Below are positions 19,021 through 29,052 of a stretch of 64,000 bases of DNA, one piece after another. The DNA is taken from NCBI RefSeq assembly GCF_030019085.1, contig NZ_JASEFJ010000005.1, positions 49,600-113,599 on the forward strand, in the 5' to 3' direction. The notes below the pieces were generated by a model. It saw nothing but the letters and a program-made list of their open reading frames with translations. It was not told the DNA's origin and searched no databases. Both the position numbers and the translations under genes were made by a program. Within the stretch, counting starts at the first letter, position 1. Every line of letters begins with the position of its first letter. The DNA comes from Methanoculleus sp. (GTDB lineage: Archaea > Halobacteriota > Methanomicrobia > Methanomicrobiales > Methanoculleaceae).

Positions 19021-20922
19021 CTACATCACCGTTGCCCGGTTGTATCTCCGGCGGACGAGTATTGCAACGAGGTATATCGAGAGTACCATCATCAGGAGCA
19101 CAAGGGCCGTCCCGAACTTCTGGTTGTCCGCTCCGGGTACGCTCGTCGTGAGGATGAAGAGGTGGTAGGGGAGCGCCATTACCGGTTCAGAGAGTGATGA
19201 CGGAAGATATCTGCTGCTGAAGACCACCGCGGTGAACATTATGGGCGCGGTCTCCCCGGCGGCGCGACCAATCGAGAGGATCGCTCCGGTAATGATGCCG
19301 GGGAGTGCAGGAGGAAGCACCACGCGCCAGATAGTCTGCCATTTCGAGGCTCCGAGTGCATAACTGCCTTCCCGGAGGGATTTTGGGATCGACCGGAGCG
19401 ACTCTTCGGTCGTCCTTATTATGGTGGGGAGGATCATCAGACCCAGAGTTATCTGCCCGGCGATAAGAGAGACCCCGAAGTTCAGGAAGAGGACCAGGAA
19501 CGCAAACCCGAACAGCCCGAATACGATGGATGGTGTTCCGTTCAGCAGATCGACCGCAGCGCGGATCCCCCGCGTCAGCCGGGTATCGGCCGTATACTCG
19601 ATCAGGTATATGGCGGTCGCGATGCCGATGGGGAGCGCTACTGCCAGCGCCCCCGCAACCAGGTAGAGTGTCCCGACGATTGCGGGGAATATCCCCCCCT
19701 CTCTCCCGAGGTTGCTCGGTGGGGCGGTCAAAAACTCCAGACTGATCGCCCCGGCCCCGTTGACGATGATCTCAAGCAGGATCACCCCCAGAGCCGCAAG
19801 CACGATCACGACCCCGAGTGAGATCAGTAGAAACGCGAACCTCTGTGTGGTTCGCGGGTGAATGACCCTCCTTTTGGCCTGGCGAGGAAGGGAGACCGGT
19901 ATGAGGTTGTGGACGGACTGCATGAACGCCCCTGATGCCCTCGAACGTGCCGGGGTCATCTGGATCCGGTGTATGATGAACCTCGCCAGGCCGTTGACGG
20001 CGAGTGTGATCACCAGCAGGACAACCGCTACGCCGAAGAGCGCGTGGTAGTGCATGCTCCCGAACGCCACTTCGCCCATCTCTATCCCGAGCGTCCCTGT
20101 GAGCGTCCGCACCGGGGAGAAGACGTTGGTTATCGGTTCAGGAATGATAGCGGCGTTCCCTGTGACCATGAGCACCGCCATAGTCTCGCCGATGGCACGC
20201 CCCATCCCCAGGATGACCGCCGCAGTGATCCCGGAGAGAGCGCCGGGCACAACGACTCTCCTGATTGTCTGCCACCGGGTTGCCCCGAGTGCAAGGCTGC
20301 CCTCTCTGAACTCCCGGGGGACAGAACTGAGGGCGTCCTCCGCGACGCTTGTGATGGTCGGGATGGCCATGATAGCAAGCAGGATCGAGCCCGCAAGCCA
20401 GCTGGAGCCGGATGGTCGGTCAAAGAGGATCCGGATCCACTCTGTCAGGAGTATCAGCCCGAAGAACCCGTAGACGACCGAGGGTATACCTGCCAGCAAC
20501 TCGACAGCCGGTTTGATGACCTCTTTCGTCCGGGGACCGGCAATCTCGGCGATGTAGATGGCAGTGGCCATGCTGAGCGGGACGGCTATCGCCATCGCGA
20601 GCGCCGTCACCAGAAGTGTGCCGACGATGAGCGGGAGTATCCCGAACGATGGCGTCGGCCCGGCGGGGTTCCAGTCCATGCCGGCCAGGAAGTTCCAGAG
20701 GCCGATCTCAAGAACTATCTGGTAGCCGTCGCGAAGCAGGAAACCGATGATGAAGAAGACGATGAGGATCGCGAGCAGCGCGACGATGAAAAGGAGTTTG
20801 CCGACGATGAGATCGGTGAGGTGCCGGCCTCTCCTGGCGAATGGAACTTCAGGTTCTCTCCGGAAATGTCCTGACCACCCGGGATAGCCGGATTGAACTG
20901 CTGCCGCTTCTTCTTTCTTCAT
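19021..20922 (-). CDS. Fused phosphate ABC permease, PstC-PstA in one chain
   Basis: A 633-residue protein made of two complete permease modules. Residues about 35-330 are PstC-like ([18 protein letters not shown], then [21 protein letters not shown]), and residues about 345-633 are PstA-like ([18 protein letters not shown], then [20 protein letters not shown]). Each has its own EAA loop, so a single chain could supply both halves of the channel. PstC and PstA are separate in most organisms. The linker near 330-350 ([17 protein letters not shown]) is basic and cytoplasmic. Confidence 0.93.
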   Translation of the reverse strand: MKKEEAAAVQSGYPGWSGHFRREPEVPFARRGRHLTDLIVGKLLFIVALLAILIVFFIIGFLLRDGYQIVLEIGLWNFLAGMDWNPAGPTPSFGILPLIVGTLLVTALAMAIAVPLSMATAIYIAEIAGPRTKEVIKPAVELLAGIPSVVYGFFGLILLTEWIRILFDRPSGSSWLAGSILLAIMAIPTITSVAEDALSSVPREFREGSLALGATRWQTIRRVVVPGALSGITAAVILGMGRAIGETMAVLMVTGNAAIIPEPITNVFSPVRTLTGTLGIEMGEVAFGSMHYHALFGVAVVLLVITLAVNGLARFIIHRIQMTPARSRASGAFMQSVHNLIPVSLPRQAKRRVIHPRTTQRFAFLLISLGVVIVLAALGVILLEIIVNGAGAISLEFLTAPPSNLGREGGIFPAIVGTLYLVAGALAVALPIGIATAIYLIEYTADTRLTRGIRAAVDLLNGTPSIVFGLFGFAFLVLFLNFGVSLIAGQITLGLMILPTIIRTTEESLRSIPKSLREGSYALGASKWQTIWRVVLPPALPGIITGAILSIGRAAGETAPIMFTAVVFSSRYLPSSLSEPVMALPYHLFILTTSVPGADNQKFGTALVLLMMVLSIYLVAILVRRRYNRATVM

Positions 20923-20960
20923 GTTCGCTCAGGGTTGCGTTATAAAAGAAATGTGGGGGG

Positions 20961-21824
20961 TTACCCCTGCAGCGGTATGTAATCGACGCTCGCCACGATC
21001 TGCTGCCCTTCCTCGCTCATGATGAACTCCAGGAACTCTTTTACAGCACCTTCGGGCTCACCGTTCGTCAGCATGTATAGCGGCCGGGTGATCGGATACT
21101 TCTTGCTGTTGATGTTCTCAAGTGTGGGCTCTATAGTGTTTCCGTCGACCTCAATGTTTAGCTGCTTCACGCCTTCAGTGTAACCCAGGCCCACGTAACC
21201 TATCGCACCGGGGGTGCGGGAGACCTTCTGCTGGATGCCGCCGTTTGAGTTGAACTCTTCCTGAGACCTGATGAAGTCTTCTTTCTTCATCACATACTCG
21301 CCAAAGAACTCACGGGTTCCTGATGCACTGTCTCTACCGATGACGACTATCTCCAGGTCTGGCCCCCCAACCTGGTTCCAGTTTGTGTAGGTGCCGTTGT
21401 ATATGCCGCGCACCTGGTCCAGGGTTAGACTCTCGATGCTGTTTTCAGGGTGGACGATTAGAAGTATAGCATCATCTGCGATGTGGTGCAGGACAAGACC
21501 TGGATACATCCCGGTCTCCTCGGGCTTCAGGTCACGCGAGGACATCCCTATATCTGCTGTCCCCTCACCCACGGCCCTGACACCGACGCTTGAACCGCCG
21601 CCGCTCACCAGAACACTGGTGGAGGGATACCTGTCCTCGAAGGTTTCCCTTGCTTTCTCGGCGATGGGGAGCACCGTTGTCGATCCGGTTACCGTGATCT
21701 GTTGTGACGGTGATGCCGGTGACCCGGACGGCTGGCTGCCGAGACACCCGGCTGCCATCAGAACTACCATAAGTATGCCGGCGAGAGCAACCGCCGTCAC
21801 ACCCGACAGACGTTTTCCTGTCAT
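20961..21824 (-). CDS. pstS: Phosphate-binding lipoprotein PstS
   Basis: A 287-residue secreted phosphate-binding protein. From the ATG at 21824, MTGKRLSGV is followed by a hydrophobic stretch and a lipobox-like MAAGCLG, giving a lipid-anchored Cys. The mature part has ITVTGSTTVLPIAEKA and VSGGGSSVGVRAVGEG, loops that hold phosphate, and IGRDSASGTREFFGEYV. A 14-residue upstream extension in frame is less likely. First gene of the leftward pst operon. Confidence 0.94.
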   Translation of the reverse strand: MTGKRLSGVTAVALAGILMVVLMAAGCLGSQPSGSPASPSQQITVTGSTTVLPIAEKARETFEDRYPSTSVLVSGGGSSVGVRAVGEGTADIGMSSRDLKPEETGMYPGLVLHHIADDAILLIVHPENSIESLTLDQVRGIYNGTYTNWNQVGGPDLEIVVIGRDSASGTREFFGEYVMKKEDFIRSQEEFNSNGGIQQKVSRTPGAIGYVGLGYTEGVKQLNIEVDGNTIEPTLENINSKKYPITRPLYMLTNGEPEGAVKEFLEFIMSEEGQQIVASVDYIPLQG

Positions 21825-21957
21825 GATAATAAATGGATGGTAAAAAGGTATAGTTATTTTCGACATTAAATATAGTCAAATCCATACAATAAATACCAGT
21901 ATATTCAATATTGTTGCAACAGTTAATTATTTCTACTCCTATAGAAACACGTCTCTT
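21825..21957. promoter_or_regulatory. Divergent promoter region, pstS / AbrB-PhoU regulator
   Basis: An AT-rich 133-bp spacer in GC-rich surroundings. On the minus strand CTATATTTAATG (about 21,868-21,879) is a TATA box for pstS. On the plus strand a TTAATTATTT stretch near 21,923-21,932 is a candidate TATA for the regulator. A palindrome GTTGCAAC at about 21,912-21,919 sits between them and could be an operator. Co-regulation by phosphate is inferred from the flanking genes. Confidence 0.55.
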
Positions 21958-22959
21958 ATGGAGTTTCGGAAGGTCCAGAGAACCGGTGGGTCTTCGTATG
22001 TCATCTCTCTTCCAAAGGAATGGGTTCAGTCTATGAACATCAAGAAGAACGAGCCCCTTCCGGTGAAGGTCCAGGCCGATGGAAGCCTTCTCATCCTGCC
22101 CCGTCCCTCAGAGGAGAAACAGTCCAGGGAAAAGGAGTTCCAGGTCGACTCTATCCGGGATCCCGTTTTCCTCTTCCGGTGTCTTGTGGGCTCCTACATC
22201 GCCGGGTATACGGCCATCCGCATATCTGCGTCCACCAGACTCCCCCCTGCCATCCGCAAAGCTGTACGTGACTTCAGTATGATGACCATCGGCCAGCAGA
22301 TCGTCGAGGAGACCGACTCATCCATCCTCATGCGGGACATCCTGAACCCGGTGGAGATGCCGTTTGAGAACAGCATCAGACGGATGTTTGTGATAATTGG
22401 GACGATGTATAACGATGCTATGGTCGCACTCGAGTCACGAGACACCGTTCTGGCGGAGGATGTCATCAAAAGGGATGTGGAGGTGGACAAACTCCAGTGG
22501 CTGATCTCGCGCCAGTATCATCTAATGTTCAGAGACGCGACGCTTCCGGAGAAACTCCACGTGACCGTTGAAGGGGCATCCAGTTATTATACGGTCAGTA
22601 GAAGCCTTGAGCGAATCGGCGACCACGGTGTCAGGATTGCATCTCATGTCCCCGTTCTGATCGAGCACGAGGTCGATGGTGAAGTCGTCAACGGGATTAA
22701 AGCAGCCACGGAGACCGCAATGTCCATATTGGATTCAAGCATGCGGGCTCTCTTCTCATCAGATATGGTCGATGCCAACCGGACGATCGAGATGGTTGGA
22801 GACCTTGCCAGGATGACGGATGGTATCAGCGCCCTTGCGCACGAAAAGTCTGGCGAGGTTGTCCTCTCGATCGGCTACATCGCTGAGAGCATCCGGCGGG
22901 CGGGGGAGTATTCCGCCGACATCTCTGAGGCGATCATCAACCAGATCATCCGGGATTGA
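21958..22959 (+). CDS. Phosphate regulator with AbrB/SpoVT DNA-binding and PhoU domains
   Basis: A 333-residue protein. Residues 1-50 (MEFRKVQRTGGSSYVISLPK ... LLILPRP) form a SpoVT/AbrB swapped-hairpin DNA-binding domain. Residues about 120-330 are two PhoU repeats, with SRSLERIGDHGVRIASHV and RRAGEYSADISEAIIN as the metal-binding helices. This archaeal architecture joins a phosphate-sensing module to a DNA-binding one and is divergent from pstS, so it is a likely transcriptional regulator of the pst operon. Confidence 0.85.
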   Translation: MEFRKVQRTGGSSYVISLPKEWVQSMNIKKNEPLPVKVQADGSLLILPRPSEEKQSREKEFQVDSIRDPVFLFRCLVGSYIAGYTAIRISASTRLPPAIRKAVRDFSMMTIGQQIVEETDSSILMRDILNPVEMPFENSIRRMFVIIGTMYNDAMVALESRDTVLAEDVIKRDVEVDKLQWLISRQYHLMFRDATLPEKLHVTVEGASSYYTVSRSLERIGDHGVRIASHVPVLIEHEVDGEVVNGIKAATETAMSILDSSMRALFSSDMVDANRTIEMVGDLARMTDGISALAHEKSGEVVLSIGYIAESIRRAGEYSADISEAIINQIIRD

Positions 22960-22971
22960 AGGTCTATCCGC

Positions 22972-23811
22972 CTAACTCTCCTCTTTCTCCCACCAGACCG
23001 CTGCTGTGGGCCTTCGTGTTGTCTCGACATACTTCCCGGCCTCGTCTCTGTAAAGCACCCTGGCAAAGTAGTCCCTGACCGGAGAGAGATCCTCCATGCC
23101 CGGGTTGTGCATCGCCACCCATGTTCGGGCGGCCTCTTCTGGAGATTCGTAGACGGTCTCCCAGACGGCGTTATAGATCCTGACGTTCGGGTAGATACCG
23201 GCATCGTGGAGGATGTTTACGGGGAAGATGTAGTCGGGGTAGCCTTTCCTCATTATCGCTTCTTCTCCAAAGACTGCACGATATAGTGCCATCTCCTCGG
23301 GGCCACGCCACTCGCCTGCGTGCCAGAAGAGGTAGACCGCCCGGGTTGCAGCGGCGTCTAGTTTTTCCAGGGCGGCAGCAAGGTCGTAGAACCCGAGCGA
23401 GAAAGCCGCGATGGCGATCTCGTGGGGCTCGATATCTCTCCCGATCACGACATCCTCCCAGCGCATCTTAACGCAGGAGTAGTTCGTGAGTCCTTCAGCT
23501 GCCATCCGCTCGCGCAGGACGTTGAGCATGCCTTCGGAGGGGTCGAGGGCTGTTACGTGGACTGCGGTCCTCGCAATCGGCACCGCAAGTCTACCTGTGC
23601 CTGCACCAACGTCAAGCACGGTCTCCCCGCCCTGGAGGTTGATGATCTCGAGTTCCAGTCTGGTTGCTTCCTTCTCACCGCGGGTGACCCGTCTGTAGGC
23701 AGATGCACGTCTGTCCCAGGCGGCGGCGGGATCACGGCTCTTTGCGAGCCGTTCGGGTGAACTTATGTGGATTGCTTTCCAGAGTTCGTTCCAGTCGATG
23801 ATCCGGTGCAT
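22972..23811 (-). CDS. Class I SAM-dependent methyltransferase
   Basis: A 279-residue Rossmann-fold methyltransferase. Motif I is VLDVGAGTGRLAVPIA with the acidic motif II in VTALDPSEGMLNVLRERM. The region upstream of motif I carries a conserved RDPAAAWDRRASAYRRVTRGE. Substrate is not evident. Monocistronic, convergent with the AbrB-PhoU gene. Confidence 0.85.
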   Translation of the reverse strand: MHRIIDWNELWKAIHISSPERLAKSRDPAAAWDRRASAYRRVTRGEKEATRLELEIINLQGGETVLDVGAGTGRLAVPIARTAVHVTALDPSEGMLNVLRERMAAEGLTNYSCVKMRWEDVVIGRDIEPHEIAIAAFSLGFYDLAAALEKLDAAATRAVYLFWHAGEWRGPEEMALYRAVFGEEAIMRKGYPDYIFPVNILHDAGIYPNVRIYNAVWETVYESPEEAARTWVAMHNPGMEDLSPVRDYFARVLYRDEAGKYVETTRRPTAAVWWEKEES

Positions 23812-23916
23812 ACTGTTTTGCTCGTTCTGCGATTGTATATACTGTCCGCATCCTTCGGTGTGGTGCGCACAACGTATTTATCGTCACAGACTGATGTTTA
23901 TATACAGAAAATTGCC

Positions 23917-23991
23917 GGGCCCGTAGCTTAGTCTGGTTAGAGCGCTCGGCTCATAACCGAGCGGTCGTGGGTTCAAATCCCTCCGGGCCCA
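23917..23991 (+). tRNA. tRNA with CAT anticodon (elongator Met or Ile2)
   Basis: A 75-nt cloverleaf: acceptor GGGCCCG (23917-23923) pairs with CGGGCCC (23984-23990), discriminator A at 23991, D-arm GCTT...GAGC, anticodon stem CTCGG/CCGAG around CTCATAA, T-loop TTCAAAT. CCA is not encoded. No intron. The T-stem has one U-U mismatch. It is not the initiator (that one lies near 33.7 kb). CAT may be read as Met, or as Ile after agmatidine modification; the GGGCCCG acceptor leans to Ile2 but does not decide it. A TATA-like TTTATATA lies 20 bp upstream. Confidence 0.9.
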
Positions 23992-24427
23992 TTATTTGAT
24001 CGGGGTCTCCCTGAAGGTGCAAACCCGTCTGTGACATTTTTTTGTCCAACTCCTTCGTCTATGGACTTGCAGAACCTGCATGGGAGATCTGAAATCTGTA
24101 GGTGCATGAAGAAGGGCCCCCTTCTACTGAGGACGGGTAGAAAGGCTTCAGGCATCTGCCGCAATTCTCATACCGCCCTCTCTTCAGGGTGTGGAATCGC
24201 CGAGGAGCCGTTTCCAATCCTGTATACCCGGGACCGGGTTTTGCGGGAGAACTTCCGACTACACTCAGGTTAGAATCGTTCTGAAAGTCCGGTCTCCTGG
24301 CCGGGGCACGGCTTTCCAGCAACCATCATCCACTCTCCATCCGGCCGTGTGGGGATCGTATACAGGCCGGAATTTTTGCGATTACCATTGTGTTGTGGCA
24401 ACTACCCGGGTTGAACCCCGGAATCGC
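23992..24427. other. 436-bp stretch without a recognised gene
   Basis: Between the tRNA and the end of tfrB. Begins with a T7 run at about 24,037-24,043 that may terminate the tRNA transcript. Several short ORFs cross it in both directions, but none has recognisable family features. It contains the 13-mer GGCACGGCTTTCC (24305-24317), which also occurs at 17543-17555. Confidence 0.4.
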
Positions 24428-25891
24428 TCACCCGGATGGCTCCTGCTCCGCGTCTTTCTTCCTGTAGCCCTCAAGCAGGATCGTAGTCAGGTTCTTCACC
24501 GGAACATCCGTGCAGTCGGCGATATGGAACTCGCAGAACGGGCAGACCGTCACCACCACGTCCGCACCGGTCGCCCTCACCGCCTCGCCGCGCATAGCCC
24601 CGAGGGCCATCGCCTCCTCCGGCACCCCCGACCGGACGCCACCACCGGCACCGCAACACTGCGCCGGCATCTCCACGAACTCCCTCACAGTCTGCCGGAG
24701 GAGTTCCCGCGGCTGTTCGCGGATCCCCTGGCCCCGCAGGAGGTGGCAGGGGTCGTGGTAGGTCGCCCGTATATCGAGTCTCGCCGGGGGCTCGATCCCG
24801 TAATCCGTCAGGACCTCGGTGACGTCTTTGACCACGAACGGGGTCTCGTAATCGTTCTTCAGCGTCGCCCCGCAGCCGGCACAGATCGTCATCACGGTCT
24901 TTATCCCCCGGCTTGTGAACGCCTCGATGTTCCGCTCTTTCAGGTCGTCCACAAACGATGTCTGTCCCGTCCTGATCAGCGGCGACCCGCAGCAGACCTG
25001 CTCGTGGGGGATGATCACCCTGATCCCGTTACGTTTCATGACCTCCATCGCGTCAAGCGCCGTCTGCGGCACCCGGCCGTTGAACATACAGCCGACAAAG
25101 AACCCTACCTCTCCGCGGACCGGTCCATCTGGCTCTATCACCTCCGGCACCTGCTCAAGGAACGTGACCTTCGTCCGCTCGACGCTCCGTCCCGTCTCCT
25201 GCACCAGTCGGGCCACCTCCTGGTGTCGCGGGAGGGTCAGCCCGCGCCGGTTCGCGAGTTCCCGGAGTTTCTCGATCGCCTTTCCGGGGGTATCGATATC
25301 CTTCGGACAGACCTCCACGCAGCGCTTGCAGGTTGTGCAGTAGAAGAGCCCTTTCTTGATGGCATCGGTGATCCGGTCGCCGGAATCCCTGGGGTCGAGG
25401 GCAAGTCGCATCTCCTGACGGAGCACCGTCGGTCCGGCGAACTCTGTCACCAGGAGCGCCGGACAGGCAGAGACGCAGCAGAGGCACTCGATGCAGTCCC
25501 GGAGCGGTTTTATCTCCTCGATCACCTCCTTTGGCGGGAGTTCCGCGTCTGGTCTCGGGCAGATCCTGGCGATCTTGGCGATCACCGGTTCCATATCGAT
25601 CACCAGGTCCTTAAGGACGGGGAGCACCAGCGGTTCGACCGTCATCCCGTCGCGTGCCTCCTCCATGCAGGCAAGGACGGGTTCCCCGTTAACCCTGACG
25701 GCGCATGTTCCACACTGTCCTGCCCCGCAGCAGTAACGGTAGGCAAGCGTCGGGTCGTGGTCGTCGTGGACGGCATGAAGAGCGTGGAGCACCCTCGCGC
25801 CCTCATTGACCTCGACGGTATATTCCTCAAGGTGCGGTTCCGCGTCTACCGCGGGGTTGAAACGCGAGACCTTTATTCTGATCTTTTTCAT
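24428..25891 (-). CDS. tfrB: Thiol:fumarate reductase subunit B (FeS/HdrB-like fusion)
   Basis: A 487-residue iron-sulfur protein. Order of domains: 2Fe-2S ferredoxin (CCGAGQCGTCAVRVNG with a distal Cys), 4Fe-4S motifs CIECLCCVSACP and CTTCKRCVEVCPKD, then two CCG domains as in HdrB (EQVCCGSPLIRTGQ and MPAQCCGAGGGVRSG). It oxidises coenzyme M and coenzyme B to the heterodisulfide and feeds electrons to TfrA. The frame is open 63 codons further upstream, but MKKIRIKVSRFNP at 25891 overlaps the tfrA stop and is the proper start. Confidence 0.93.
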   Translation of the reverse strand: MKKIRIKVSRFNPAVDAEPHLEEYTVEVNEGARVLHALHAVHDDHDPTLAYRYCCGAGQCGTCAVRVNGEPVLACMEEARDGMTVEPLVLPVLKDLVIDMEPVIAKIARICPRPDAELPPKEVIEEIKPLRDCIECLCCVSACPALLVTEFAGPTVLRQEMRLALDPRDSGDRITDAIKKGLFYCTTCKRCVEVCPKDIDTPGKAIEKLRELANRRGLTLPRHQEVARLVQETGRSVERTKVTFLEQVPEVIEPDGPVRGEVGFFVGCMFNGRVPQTALDAMEVMKRNGIRVIIPHEQVCCGSPLIRTGQTSFVDDLKERNIEAFTSRGIKTVMTICAGCGATLKNDYETPFVVKDVTEVLTDYGIEPPARLDIRATYHDPCHLLRGQGIREQPRELLRQTVREFVEMPAQCCGAGGGVRSGVPEEAMALGAMRGEAVRATGADVVVTVCPFCEFHIADCTDVPVKNLTTILLEGYRKKDAEQEPSG

Positions 25892-27549
25892 GCTGCCACT
25901 TCCCGTCGCTCGATCCCATCCCGGGTGAGAGAGATGTATGTATGTCCAAACGGTGACTTCGCCGGTTCGGTCGCGACCTCGGCGTCCAGCCTCATGTGGG
26001 CTCCACGACTCTCCGGTCTCAACATGGCGCAGCGGATTATCAGGGAGGCGGTGGTGCACATGTTCCGGACAATACAGCACTCGGCAAGGTTATCGCTCGA
26101 TGCTGCGTATAGCCGCCGATCCGAGAGACGGCGGACCTGCATAAGGGCAGTCCGGAGGTCAGCGGCGTTTCGAAAGATCCCGGCCTGGTTCCACATCGTG
26201 AGTTTCAGGTCTTTCCGAACATCCGCCGGCTTTACCACCCCGTCATAGAAACCGTCGAGCATCTTGAAGATATCATGGACTCTTGCCTCATCGATCCGGC
26301 CGCTCCGTGCCGCAGACATCCCGGCGAACTCGCCTGCACGTTTCCCGAAGACCTGTGTCTCGGCAAGCGCGTTCCCGCCCAGGCGGTTTGCACCGTGCAC
26401 CCCGCCGGCAACCTCCCCGCATGCAAAGAGGCCTGGCAGGGTTGTCCGGCACTCGGCGGTGATCCGGAGCCCGCCCATGATGTGGTGGGCGGTGGGCGCC
26501 ACTTCCATCGGTTCCCGCCTGATATCCACGCCGAATGCGAGGAACTGTTCAAGCATCACCGGGAGACGGGTCTCGATCGTCTCTGCTGGAAGGTGGGTAA
26601 CGTCCAGGTAAACCCCACCGCGGGCCGTCCCGCGCCCTTCCAGCACCTCGGTTGCGATAGCCCTTGCAACCACGTCCCGGGTGGAGAGTTCCATTCGCTC
26701 GGGATCGTATCGTCTCATGAACCGCTCACGCCGGGCGTTCATGAGGAGACCACCCTCTCCCCGGACGGCCTCCGTCACAAGGCGCCCCCGTGCGTCGTAG
26801 GGGTAGACTGCGCCTGTTGGGTGGAACTGGACCATCTCCATATCGATCAGTTCCGCCCCTGCACGGTAGGCCATGGCGAACCCGTCCCCGGTACCGGCGG
26901 CGGAGTTTGTGGATATGTCGTAGACCTGCGTCCCTCCCCCGGTTGCAAGCACCGTCGCGTCGGCCCGGAAGAGCACAACCTCACCGTCACGATCGAGGGC
27001 GATCACCCCTGCGACCGCACCGTTCTCGTCTGTTAGAAGGTCGATTACGGTGACCTCCTGGTAGATGTGCGTATCTGTTGCATCAAGACGTTCGAGTAGG
27101 GTCATTATGATCTCATGCCCCGTCCGGTCGCCGGCATAACACGTTCTGGGAAACCGCTGTCCGCCAAACGGCCGCTGTGCAACCTGACACTCGGTAGTTA
27201 CATCGAAGACCGCGCCCCAGCGGATGAGGTCGTCCATCCGCTCAGGGGCCTCGTGAACCAGGATGTCCACGAGTTCTGGATCGTTGAGATATGCGCCGCC
27301 CGCCAGGGTATCCTCCCGGTGGACATCAATCGAGTCCTGGTCGCGCAGCACAGCGTTGTATCCACCCTCTGCCATCGTCGTGCACCCACCCTTGCCGGCG
27401 ATTGTCTTGGAGACCAGGACAACATCGCCGTAGCGGGACGCCTCGATGGCAGCCCGGATACCAGCGCCGCCACTCCCGACAACCAGCACGTGCGTGTCCA
27501 CAATCTCATCTACAAGCATCTTATTAGTCGATGCGTTGTATACTATCAT
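25888..27549 (-). CDS. tfrA: Thiol:fumarate reductase subunit A (flavoprotein)
   Basis: A 553-residue flavoprotein of the fumarate reductase/succinate dehydrogenase family. The FAD dinucleotide-binding motif is VLVVGSGGAGIRAAIEASRY; active-site blocks include QFHPTGAVYPYDARGRLVTE and TAHHIMGGLRITAE, the latter carrying the conserved His-His. It reduces fumarate to succinate with electrons from CoM-SH and CoB-SH, linked to the reductive TCA half-cycle. Met11 is an alternative start. Overlaps tfrB by 4 bases. Confidence 0.93.
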   Translation of the reverse strand: MIVYNASTNKMLVDEIVDTHVLVVGSGGAGIRAAIEASRYGDVVLVSKTIAGKGGCTTMAEGGYNAVLRDQDSIDVHREDTLAGGAYLNDPELVDILVHEAPERMDDLIRWGAVFDVTTECQVAQRPFGGQRFPRTCYAGDRTGHEIIMTLLERLDATDTHIYQEVTVIDLLTDENGAVAGVIALDRDGEVVLFRADATVLATGGGTQVYDISTNSAAGTGDGFAMAYRAGAELIDMEMVQFHPTGAVYPYDARGRLVTEAVRGEGGLLMNARRERFMRRYDPERMELSTRDVVARAIATEVLEGRGTARGGVYLDVTHLPAETIETRLPVMLEQFLAFGVDIRREPMEVAPTAHHIMGGLRITAECRTTLPGLFACGEVAGGVHGANRLGGNALAETQVFGKRAGEFAGMSAARSGRIDEARVHDIFKMLDGFYDGVVKPADVRKDLKLTMWNQAGIFRNAADLRTALMQVRRLSDRRLYAASSDNLAECCIVRNMCTTASLIIRCAMLRPESRGAHMRLDAEVATEPAKSPFGHTYISLTRDGIERREVAA

Positions 27550-27579
27550 AAAGTAATTGCAGGGGATAAGTGAGCCAGA

Positions 27580-29052
27580 ATGAGGCTTTTGATGAAATTT
27601 GGCGGCACCTCTGTCGGGGAAGCGGCATGTATCCAGCGGGTCGCAGATATAGTTGAATCACATCATGCGGCAGGAGATGAGGTTGCGGTAGTAGTGTCAG
27701 CATGCTCCGGTATCACCGACCGGATCATCGCGGCTGCCGATGAGGCAGCTACGAGCAGTGAAGCGCCAGCGATCGATGAATTCATCTCAGCGATGCGGGA
27801 GCGCCATATCAGGCTCCTGGAGGCAACAGCCCCGGAATACACCATTGAAGTGACGGGGATAATCGACGACCTGCTGTTCCGGTTACAGAACATACTCACC
27901 GCGGTGCATACCCTGAAGGAACTGACTCCTCGCTCTCGTGATTACATCATCTCCTTCGGGGAAAGACTCTCCGCCCCTATTTTGAGCGCTGCTATCAGGC
28001 AGCGTGGCATACCTTCAGTCGTTCTTGACGGCGCTGAAGCCGGGATCGTCACGACTGCAAACCACGGTGATGCCCGTGCTCTCCCGGTGAGCGAGGAGAG
28101 GATCCGGGCCCGGGTCGTCCCCCTGCTCGGAGAGGGCGTTCCTGTTATCATGGGGTTCATGGGGGCAACGGAGCAGGGTGTTATCACCACACTGGGTCGG
28201 AGCGGTTCCGACTACTCGGCCGCCATCATCGGCGCCGGTATCGATGCTGACGAGATCTGGATCTGGACAGACGTCGACGGCGTGATGACCTCTGACCCCC
28301 GTATCATCCAGGACGCACGGGTGCTCGACGAGATCTCTTACCTGGAGGTGATGGAGCTCTCCTACTTCGGTGCAAAGGTGCTCCACCCCCGCTCAATCGA
28401 ACCCGCGATGCAGAAGGATATCTCGATCCGGGTCAAGAACTCTTTCAGGCCAGAACTCCCCGGCACCCTTATCCGCCGGGACAGGCATCAGGAGAAGCGG
28501 GTGGTCAAGGCCATAGCCCTGATCGAGAAGGTGGCCCTGATCAATGTCAACGGTGCCCAGATGATCGGCCGTCCCGGGGTTGCAAAGATGATCTTTGGAG
28601 CGCTCGCGGATCGGGAGGTGAACATCATGATGATCTCGCAGGGCTCAAGCGAGGCAAACATATCCCTCATCATCGATGAGTCGCACCTCGACGCCGCTCT
28701 CGCTGCCCTTACCCCCATCGTGAAGCAGGGGATCGTGCGCGAGGTCACTCATGACCGTGATGTGGTTGCACTGGCGGTTGTGGGTGCCGGGATGGCCGGA
28801 TCCCCCGGAACAGGTGGGCGGATCTTCTCCGCGCTCGGCCGTGCCGGGATCAACGTAATGATGATCTCGCAGGGCTCAAGTGAGGTGAACGTCTCCTTCG
28901 TTGTGAAGGCCTGGGATGGCAAGCACGCCCTCCGGGTGCTGCACGACGAGTTCCGCCTATCAAAAAACTCGGATGAGACTGAGGATGTCCCTGTACCGTC
29001 CCCTCAGGTACAAAATGGAGGCTTCGGAGATGCCAGAACATACCTACCGTGA
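27580..29052 (+). CDS. lysC: Aspartate kinase
   Basis: A 490-residue aspartokinase. The N-terminal MKFGGTSVGEAACIQRVA is the kinase signature, TTLGRSGSDYSAAIIGA the nucleotide/aspartate site, and the C-terminal half has two ACT domains, each with the repeated MMISQGSSE block. It makes aspartyl phosphate, the entry to lysine, threonine and methionine synthesis; ACT domains suggest feedback control. Its last 23 bp overlap the purM start in another frame. Divergent from tfrA with 30 bp between. Confidence 0.94.
   Translation: MRLLMKFGGTSVGEAACIQRVADIVESHHAAGDEVAVVVSACSGITDRIIAAADEAATSSEAPAIDEFISAMRERHIRLLEATAPEYTIEVTGIIDDLLFRLQNILTAVHTLKELTPRSRDYIISFGERLSAPILSAAIRQRGIPSVVLDGAEAGIVTTANHGDARALPVSEERIRARVVPLLGEGVPVIMGFMGATEQGVITTLGRSGSDYSAAIIGAGIDADEIWIWTDVDGVMTSDPRIIQDARVLDEISYLEVMELSYFGAKVLHPRSIEPAMQKDISIRVKNSFRPELPGTLIRRDRHQEKRVVKAIALIEKVALINVNGAQMIGRPGVAKMIFGALADREVNIMMISQGSSEANISLIIDESHLDAALAALTPIVKQGIVREVTHDRDVVALAVVGAGMAGSPGTGGRIFSALGRAGINVMMISQGSSEVNVSFVVKAWDGKHALRVLHDEFRLSKNSDETEDVPVPSPQVQNGGFGDARTYLP

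Noticed and set aside
19969..20874. A 301-codon plus-strand open frame
   Set aside because: Highly charged, low-complexity shadow of the hydrophobic PstCA gene.
17543..24317. The 13-mer GGCACGGCTTTCC at 17543-17555 and 24305-24317, with loosely similar flanks, as a dispersed repeat element
   Set aside because: Similarity outside the 13 bases is too weak by eye, and only two copies were seen; a genome-wide search would be needed.
24191..26248. A 685-codon plus-strand open frame
   Set aside because: It is the antisense shadow of tfrB and the end of tfrA, both of which carry full cofactor motifs; high GC keeps the opposite frame open.
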